From Treponema sp. (GTDB lineage Bacteria; Spirochaetota; Spirochaetia; Treponematales; Breznakiellaceae): a stretch of DNA of 10,933 nt. The notes under the pieces were generated by a model. The model saw only the letters and a program-made list of their open reading frames with translations, was not told the DNA's origin and made no database searches. Of this stretch, positions 5,754 through 10,933 are shown piece by piece (positions within the stretch are counted from its first letter, which is position 1; the number at the start of each line of letters is the position of its first letter). The DNA lies in contig JAITQR010000128.1 of assembly GCA_031288815.1 (NCBI GenBank), positions 1-10,933 on the forward strand. Reading direction: 5' to 3'. The position numbers were made by a program, and so were the translations under genes.

Positions 5754-8122
5754 AAGTAGGCAAGCCCCCGTAAGCTGAATAGGCGGATCAGGAAAGCCCG
5801 GATACCGGGCCGCCGGGCCGCCGCGATAATATTCCGGTACTCCCGCCGGAGCCGCCGGGAACGGTCTTCTTCTTCCCCGGGATCCCTGAATTCCCGCCAG
5901 CGCAGTTCGCTGTACAGGGCCGCGAATTCGGCGAAGGGAGAAGCGTCCGGATCCGGGGGAACCGCGTCCGAGGCCGGGAAAAGCCGGGAATACTCCACGG
6001 CGGTTTTTGAGGCGGGTTTTATGGGCTTGCCGTCCGCCGCCAGACGGGCCAAAAGCAGGAGGTACAGGGAACGGGCCCCCGTCCTGCCGGGCCGCCGGGC
6101 CTCAATCCGGAGGACAATCTCCCTGCCGTAACGGAGGGCGTAGGCGCAAAGCAGAAGCGCGGCGGTTAAAAATCCGAGGGCCCGGAGTACCGCCCGCCAG
6201 GGGAAGGCGCGGACCGGGGAAAAGACCTGGGTCTCGTCAATCAGGGGAATCACCACGTCCCTGATGTTGGCGTTGCCGAAGCCTATGGGCGGGATGGCGA
6301 AAGCGGTGGCCTCGAAATCGATCCAGCCGTAACCGGGAATGTAAAACTGGGTCCAGGAATGGCTGTGGGCGTCGGTTACCAGGTAAAGATCCTCAAAGGG
6401 GAAGTCCTGCAGCGCCTTTATCTTGCTCCGCAGGGCGGCAAGCCCCCGAAGGTGGGCCATGGTTTGGAGGCTTCCCGCCGCGAGGTAGCCGGTTACCACC
6501 CGGGAGGGAAGGCCGGCAAGCCGCCCCATCAGGGCAAGGGTGTTTGAGAATTCGACGCAGTCCCCGTCTTTGGTGTTGAGGAGGAATTCTTTCAAGGCGG
6601 AGATGGAATAATCGTCATTATCGCTGACATTGTACTGGTAGTCCCGAAAGCTCAGCAGAATCGCCAGGATCCTGTCCAGATACTCGTTGGCGGTTTCCCC
6701 CATTTCCCATTTTCCGCCTCCGGTAAAAATATGGAGCAGGTACCTATTGTCCCCGATGATGGCCTCCCGGTTGTTCCGCCAGTCCTCCAGCGCCCGATCC
6801 AGATAGCCGCCGAATACCGCCCGATCCTCCTCCCCCAGGTTAACCTCAAGGTAAGGGGCCAGGGCCTTTTGCTCCTGGGCGCTTAAATCCCGGAGCCGGG
6901 CCAGGGCCAGTTCCAGAGGATCGGCGGTGTACATATCGGAAACCACCCGGTGCGTATAACGCAGGGGGCCGGAACCTTCGCTGAGAACCGTGGGTTGGAC
7001 GGAGAAGGGACGGTAAGGCAGAAAGTTCTGGGACAGGGTGGACAGGGAGAATACCTCCACCCGTTCCCTTCCCCGGTCAAAAACCGGCGTGTTATCGAAC
7101 CAGGTGTTAAAAAGCCGGAGAGAAGGCAGGCGGTTAAGAGGATCTTCCGGATTGGGGAGAAATCCCCTGGCCGGATCCAGAAGGCCCCGGAAGGAATTCC
7201 CCATGTACACCGGCTCCCGCTTGGAAGCCACCACCATCACCGTGTATTGCTGGGCTTCCCCTTCCCCGTCTCCCCTGCCGTTTCGTCCCCTGGTACCCCT
7301 TCTCCTCCCCTCCCCTTCCTCGCCGGGCCAGTCATACTCGCTTAGGCCCCGTAGTCCGGGTTCCTGGCCCATCCCGTCATTGGGGATGGTATTCCGGCTG
7401 TTTCTCCTCCCTCCCCCGTCCTTAGGGATACCCCACTCATTGTCATCGGGCTTGATCTTTTCATCTATCCGATCCGAGAGCAGGTTTACAATCACCCTGT
7501 TACGGATAAAGTCGGCGGGCAGGACAAAAACGGCCAGTCCCAGCGCCGCGGCGGAAACCAGGGCAAAGACCGCCGCCTCCCCCCGGGAACCGGAAAGGCC
7601 CCGGGGATAGAGGCAGAAGTACACCACCACGCTGTGAAGCAAAAAAACCGCGATAGTCCAAACCAGGATGATCTGGGTAAGTCCCATGCTCCGGCCGGCA
7701 ATATCTTCCCCGGAACGGGAAAAAGACAGAAGCCGGAAACACACCCAGGCCAGGAAAAAGGGTTCCAGCACCGCTATTTTGGCCCAGCGGGGATAACGGA
7801 AAAGGAGGAAACTCAGGACGAAGCTCAAAAGCCCCGCGCAGAGGGGGGGCAGGACGCCGGGGCCGAATCCTCCGGCATAGAACGAAAAGACCAGCAGCGG
7901 AAGGAAGGCCAGGGTAAGTTTGATTAAAGCCCTGCCTCCCGGAGCGGGGAGAAAGGCGGCAACCGCCTCGAAGGGAACAATCAAAAACCACTGGATCAGA
8001 CCTATGCGGTCGTAGGAAACCGAAATTCCCGGATGGAGGATCGGCAGGACGGCTACGCCGAGGTAGAAAAGGAGCCGCAGGACAAAGAGGGCCGTCAAAC
8101 TATGTACCGGTGATTTTTTCAT
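5750..8122 (-). CDS. Membrane-anchored transglutaminase-like protein (TgpA type)
   Basis: The 790-residue protein has about six hydrophobic helices in residues 8-205, a charged Gly/Arg/Glu-rich linker (226-290), a large extracytoplasmic part, one more helix at about 642-664 and a cytoplasmic tail. The transglutaminase-like core holds a full Cys-His-Asp triad: C522 in KDGDCVEFSNTLALMGRLAG, H588 in AHSHSWTQFY and D602 in GWIDFEAT. The tail around 685-745 (YLLLLARLAADGKPIKP...FAALYSELRWREF) resembles the DUF4129 domain found at the end of TgpA proteins. Such proteins may act as a protein cross-linking enzyme or a protease at the envelope; substrates are unknown. The ATG at 8122 overlaps the DUF58 stop (ATGA), and the stop overlaps the lipoprotein start (ATGA). 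All catalytic residues are present, so it should be active. Confidence 0.92.
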   Translation of the reverse strand: MKKSPVHSLTALFVLRLLFYLGVAVLPILHPGISVSYDRIGLIQWFLIVPFEAVAAFLPAPGGRALIKLTLAFLPLLVFSFYAGGFGPGVLPPLCAGLLSFVLSFLLFRYPRWAKIAVLEPFFLAWVCFRLLSFSRSGEDIAGRSMGLTQIILVWTIAVFLLHSVVVYFCLYPRGLSGSRGEAAVFALVSAAALGLAVFVLPADFIRNRVIVNLLSDRIDEKIKPDDNEWGIPKDGGGRRNSRNTIPNDGMGQEPGLRGLSEYDWPGEEGEGRRRGTRGRNGRGDGEGEAQQYTVMVVASKREPVYMGNSFRGLLDPARGFLPNPEDPLNRLPSLRLFNTWFDNTPVFDRGRERVEVFSLSTLSQNFLPYRPFSVQPTVLSEGSGPLRYTHRVVSDMYTADPLELALARLRDLSAQEQKALAPYLEVNLGEEDRAVFGGYLDRALEDWRNNREAIIGDNRYLLHIFTGGGKWEMGETANEYLDRILAILLSFRDYQYNVSDNDDYSISALKEFLLNTKDGDCVEFSNTLALMGRLAGLPSRVVTGYLAAGSLQTMAHLRGLAALRSKIKALQDFPFEDLYLVTDAHSHSWTQFYIPGYGWIDFEATAFAIPPIGFGNANIRDVVIPLIDETQVFSPVRAFPWRAVLRALGFLTAALLLCAYALRYGREIVLRIEARRPGRTGARSLYLLLLARLAADGKPIKPASKTAVEYSRLFPASDAVPPDPDASPFAEFAALYSELRWREFRDPGEEEDRSRRLRREYRNIIAAARRPGIRAFLIRLFSLRGLAYL

Positions 8123-9468
8123 AACCGCGCCTCCGCGTAATCAATCTCCGTTTTGCCGCCGGGAAGCTGGGGAGGGTTCAAAACCCTGCCGGGACGGGAA
8201 AACAGCCAGTAAGGGGAGGGGACGAAACCCTTTGCCGTAAAATCCCTGAGGGAGAGCGTTTCAATATCATCGGGCCGGACACCGGGGCCGGCGGGCGCGG
8301 CGAGGAAGAGAAAGACCGGCATGGTCTGGCGGGCCAGGAGGAAAGCCGGGAGTCCCGCGTCCCGGGCGGTGGAAAAGACGTACAGTTCCCCCAAGGGCCC
8401 CGCGGAAGCTTCGGCAAGGGCGGAGGCGGCGTCCTCGCTCTGAAGCGGGGAAAAGGGAAGGCCCGCCAGCTCGTCCAGAAAATCCTCCAGTTCATCCTGA
8501 TCCTCTATGTCCCAGACGCCCTGGGCGGCGCGGACACGGAACACGTATCCCGCCTGCTCCTCCTTGATAGAACGCAGAAACTGGGCAAGCCGCGCCTTGG
8601 CCCGATCCAGAAGCCAGAGATCTCCCAGGGAAGCCTGGTTTGTTAAAAATTTACCCTTCCGCTTCCGGCTTTCGGGGCCCCCCGCTGGGCCGTAGTTGCG
8701 GAAATACACCTCGATGCGGCTGATTTTTTCCTGGTTATCCGGGGATATGCGGGTGATCAGGGTTTCGATACGTTCCGAGCTTTTCCAGTTAATATCCCGG
8801 AACCGATCCCCCGGCGCGTATTCCCGCATGTAGTACCGTTCCTCATCGCTGGCGTTCTTGTTGCGCCTATCCTCCGCCCCCGAATGGGAACTGATACGGA
8901 AGGGTTTTTTCCGGCAGGGAGCGCCGCGAACCGCCAGGCTCCGGTGCTGGGGCAGGCCGCAGGGGAAGGAAAAAAAGCCGAAAATGTCCCGGAGCCGGCA
9001 GGATCCTTCCCCGTGAAAAAGCCCCGACAGGGGAAAATCCATACTGAGCCGCGCCGGCCCCTTCCGGGGGGCGGATGTCTCCATCAGAACAGGACAGCCC
9101 TGCCGGCCGCCGGCGGGGAAAAAAAGGCCCCGGACGGTAAAATGGAGGCGGAAAAACCAGGGAACCGGAATATCAAGGCCGGTGATAAGGGTCTCCTCAA
9201 CCGTGTTCGCCGATACCGGGACGGGAGGCTTCCAGCCCGGCTCGAGGTCGGCAAGCCGTCGGGCCTTGCGGGAGCCGGCGAAGTAAAGGACGAACCAGAG
9301 GCAGAGGGCGGCAAGGGACAGGACTATTTCGTAGGCGTTACGGGAGGACAGGGATCGGATCAGGATAAACAGGGCAAGAACAAGGACGGCAAAACCCGCG
9401 GGGCTAAGAACGGGCTGAAACCCGCGGAACCGCCGGAGCAATCCATCCGGCGAGCGCGGCGCGGCCAT
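8119..9468 (-). CDS. DUF58 domain protein
   Basis: The 449-residue protein belongs to the DUF58 family (related to von Willebrand A folds), which is almost always encoded with MoxR ATPases. Two membrane helices lie at about 20-38 and 45-65. An extended beta-rich region follows, then the family signature REYAPGDRFRDINWKSSER (215-233), containing the conserved GD and INWK residues, and a C-terminal vWA-like portion (285-425). I chose the ATG at 9468 because it overlaps the MoxR stop as TGATG and has GGGAAAG just upstream. The frame is open further to 9591, but the extra 41 residues would lie inside the MoxR gene and look like noise. The stop overlaps the transglutaminase start (ATGA). In the family it is thought to be a client or partner of MoxR; the biochemical role is not known. 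Confidence 0.92.
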   Translation of the reverse strand: MAAPRSPDGLLRRFRGFQPVLSPAGFAVLVLALFILIRSLSSRNAYEIVLSLAALCLWFVLYFAGSRKARRLADLEPGWKPPVPVSANTVEETLITGLDIPVPWFFRLHFTVRGLFFPAGGRQGCPVLMETSAPRKGPARLSMDFPLSGLFHGEGSCRLRDIFGFFSFPCGLPQHRSLAVRGAPCRKKPFRISSHSGAEDRRNKNASDEERYYMREYAPGDRFRDINWKSSERIETLITRISPDNQEKISRIEVYFRNYGPAGGPESRKRKGKFLTNQASLGDLWLLDRAKARLAQFLRSIKEEQAGYVFRVRAAQGVWDIEDQDELEDFLDELAGLPFSPLQSEDAASALAEASAGPLGELYVFSTARDAGLPAFLLARQTMPVFLFLAAPAGPGVRPDDIETLSLRDFTAKGFVPSPYWLFSRPGRVLNPPQLPGGKTEIDYAEARL

Positions 9469-10448
9469 CAGGCGCTTTCCCGGTTCTTGGGCTCCACCGG
9501 AACCGAATTGAGGATGCTTTCCAGTGGAAGCTCCGGGGGTATGGAGGGATCCCGGGTAACAATACGGTGGGCCATGGCGGAAATGAAACATTCTTTTACA
9601 AAATCAACGGGCACGTAGTCCAGGCCCCTGCACAGGGCGAGGGAGCGAACCAGGCGGGATATCCGCACCCCGGCCCGGGGGCTTGCCCCGGTTTCTATGT
9701 CCGGATGTACCCTGCTCTGCCTGACGCAGTCCACAATGTAGGCCCCCACATCGGGATGGAGCTGCACATCGTCCACCATCTTTTTCCACCGAATAAGGTC
9801 GGCGCTGTCGATTACGCTCTCAAAGCTGTCCCACGCGTCCATCCTGCCGTGGCGGTTCATAATTTCCCGCTCGTCCTCCGCCGACGGGTAACCCAGGGAG
9901 AGGCGGATCATGAAACGGTCAAGCTGGGGTATGGGAAGGGGGAACAGGTGAACCCCCCGGAGGTTCATGGTGGCGATAATGAAAAAGGGATCGCTTAAGC
10001 GGTACTGCTTCCCCTCAATGGTAACGCTCTGTTCCTCCATCACCTGGAAGAAACTCCCCTGGGTCTTGGGGGTAAGCAGGTTGATCTCGTCGCAAAGAAC
10101 AAAATGGGCAAATACCGGCCCCTTGTTGAAGATTATCTCCCCGGAATGACCGATAAAGCGGTTGTAACCCAGGATATCCTGGGGCAGAAGGTCAACCGTA
10201 CACTGGACACGGTTAAACCCATCCATCCTGGCGTCCCCGGTGACCATATCCTCCGGATGCCAGCGGATCGAATGGGCCAGGGCCCGGGCAAGGGATGTCT
10301 TTCCCACCCCGTGGGAATCCGCCAGAATCACATGGCCCCCGGCAATCCAGGCGGCGATGATATACTCCAGCTTTTTGCTGTCTACGGAAATGAGCCGCTT
10401 GATATTCTGCATCAAAAGCTCGATAGATTGCTTTACTTGGGAACCCAT
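9468..10448 (-). CDS. MoxR-family AAA+ ATPase (divergent)
   Basis: This is a cytoplasmic AAA+ ATPase of 326 residues, a usual MoxR length, thought to act as a chaperone that matures partner proteins encoded with it. Visible parts are Walker A DSHGVGKT (44-51), a DLLPQDILG segment (87-94), Walker B FVLCDE (116-121) followed by INLLTPKTQ, sensor 1 ATMN (159-162), PIPQLDRFM (172-180) and sensor 2 GASPRAG (254-260). Several normally fixed residues differ: the first Walker A position is Asp where most have Gly, DEINRA has become DEINLL, and ATQNP has become ATMNL. The key Lys50, Thr51, Asp120, Glu121 and Arg178 remain, so activity is likely. It is the first gene of the four-gene operon; its stop overlaps the DUF58 start by one base. 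The ribosome binding site ahead of ATG 10448 is weak. Confidence 0.92.
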   Translation of the reverse strand: MGSQVKQSIELLMQNIKRLISVDSKKLEYIIAAWIAGGHVILADSHGVGKTSLARALAHSIRWHPEDMVTGDARMDGFNRVQCTVDLLPQDILGYNRFIGHSGEIIFNKGPVFAHFVLCDEINLLTPKTQGSFFQVMEEQSVTIEGKQYRLSDPFFIIATMNLRGVHLFPLPIPQLDRFMIRLSLGYPSAEDEREIMNRHGRMDAWDSFESVIDSADLIRWKKMVDDVQLHPDVGAYIVDCVRQSRVHPDIETGASPRAGVRISRLVRSLALCRGLDYVPVDFVKECFISAMAHRIVTRDPSIPPELPLESILNSVPVEPKNRESA

Positions 10449-10453
10449 AGTTT

Positions 10454-10483
10454 ATCTTATGTTAAAAGAGAGGGGGGCTACAA
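10454..10483 (-). promoter_or_regulatory. Candidate promoter of the MoxR operon
   Basis: On the minus strand TTGTAG (10478-10483) and TAAGAT (10454-10459) are 18 bases apart. Transcription would begin at or very near the ATG at 10448, which would give a leaderless message and would fit the lack of a good ribosome binding site. The 91 bases between MoxR and the regulator hold no clear terminator, so read-through from the regulator gene is the alternative. Confidence 0.22.
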
Positions 10484-10539
10484 GGGCCCGCGGCTAATTC
10501 CCTATGCGCCAAACCCGGGTCCGCGGCCGCAAGACGGGG

Positions 10540-10933
10540 TCAGGCTTCCGCCTGGACGAAGGGCTTTTTTACCAGGCTGTCCATCTCTCTCTCGATAGTC
10601 AGCAGGTGCTCGTACATCTCCTGGTAGGCCTTCTTTTCGTCCCTGGCGCATATGGCTTCCACTATCAGCTCGTGCTGATCCAAATGCAGTTCTATCTGCC
10701 TCTTCCGGTTGTTCGATTCGTTTTTCAGAAGAGGCCACATATTGCCGCCCATAATGTCCCAAACCACGTCCATGATACGCAGAAGAGCGCTGTTGTTCGC
10801 CCCGCTGGCTATGGCGCTGTGCAGATCCTTGTTCATGTTGCTCAGGGAATCCTCCTGCCCCCTCTCCATCCGGTTCCGTTCAAGCAGATTCCTCAGTACC
10901 GTTAAGTGCTTGTCATCCGCCCGGAGAGCGCAG
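10540..10933 (-). CDS. GntR/FadR-family transcriptional regulator, partial (C-terminal FCD domain)
   Basis: About 130 residues are visible; the frame is open to the right edge, so the N-terminal winged-helix DNA-binding domain lies outside. What is seen is the all-helical FCD ligand-binding domain: NKDLHSAIASGANNSALL (visible residues 34-51) and HELIVEAICARDEKKAYQEMYEHLL (87-111). The histidines expected to bind metal are present (H38, H87, H109 in visible numbering), but the usual Asp four residues before the first His is Asn34, a possible change of the metal site. FadR-type regulators mostly sense small carboxylic acids or sugar acids; the ligand cannot be told. It is upstream of the MoxR operon on the same strand with a 91-base gap. 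The gap contains palindromes (GCGGCCGC, ACCCGGGT) but no T-run. Family call is sure. Confidence 0.88.
   Translation of the reverse strand, partial: CALRADDKHLTVLRNLLERNRMERGQEDSLSNMNKDLHSAIASGANNSALLRIMDVVWDIMGGNMWPLLKNESNNRKRQIELHLDQHELIVEAICARDEKKAYQEMYEHLLTIEREMDSLVKKPFVQAEA

Noticed and set aside
9469..9591. 41-residue N-terminal extension of the DUF58 protein
   Set aside because: It would lie wholly inside the end of the MoxR gene and looks random; the TGATG junction at 9468 with its ribosome binding site is the better start.
8884..9618. Plus-strand frame of 244 codons opposite the DUF58 gene
   Set aside because: Shadow of the DUF58 frame; low-complexity product with no motif.
10500..10539. 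Possible terminator after the GntR-type regulator
   Set aside because: The palindromes GCGGCCGC and ACCCGGGT are present, but no T-run follows on the minus strand, so intrinsic termination is not supported.

Overview
The window comes from a GC-rich, probably anaerobic bacterium with an outer-membrane type envelope. The anaerobic lifestyle is read from an oxygen-sensitive class III ribonucleotide reductase (nrdD). The envelope type is a weaker reading from a lipoprotein with a relaxed lipobox. Gene content and style would fit a Treponema-like spirochaete, but nothing here proves it. All recognised genes are intact apart from the two cut by the window edges. The window holds no RNA gene, CRISPR array, transposase or phage gene that I can see.

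Left part (1-2389): a minus-strand nrdR-nrdD operon for deoxynucleotide supply. The repressor gene nrdR starts at TTG behind a strong ribosome binding site and overlaps the start of nrdD by 17 bases. Upstream lie two sites that match the NrdR box, spaced 42 bases apart (four helical turns), so the operon is probably autoregulated. nrdD runs off the left edge.

Centre-left (2390-4494): a divergent plus-strand pair of inner-membrane permeases of the BPD_transp_2 type, related to nucleoside (NupP/NupQ) and spirochaetal riboflavin (RfuC/RfuD) transporters. The two genes are coupled by a TGATG junction and end at a hairpin plus T-run terminator. The ATPase and the substrate-binding lipoprotein are not next to them. 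The first permease has an unusual Gly/Pro-rich N-terminal extension encoded by very GC-rich DNA.

Right part (4500-10448): a tightly packed four-gene minus-strand operon in the order MoxR-type AAA+ ATPase, DUF58 protein, TgpA-like membrane transglutaminase, and a PQQ-like beta-propeller lipoprotein. Every junction overlaps by 1 or 4 bases. The first three are a known co-occurring set, in which MoxR is thought to act as a chaperone-like ATPase for the DUF58 protein and the transglutaminase-like enzyme acts at the cell envelope. The propeller lipoprotein as a stoichiometric fourth member is the most interesting feature of the window. The right edge (10540-10933) holds the C-terminal ligand-binding (FCD) half of a GntR/FadR-type regulator on the same strand.

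I do not see a clearly undescribed system. The best leads are the propeller-lipoprotein extension of the MoxR/DUF58/transglutaminase operon with its divergent MoxR, the shared NrdR-box control region next to an orphan permease pair, and the GC-rich repeat-like DNA at both ends of the permease operon.
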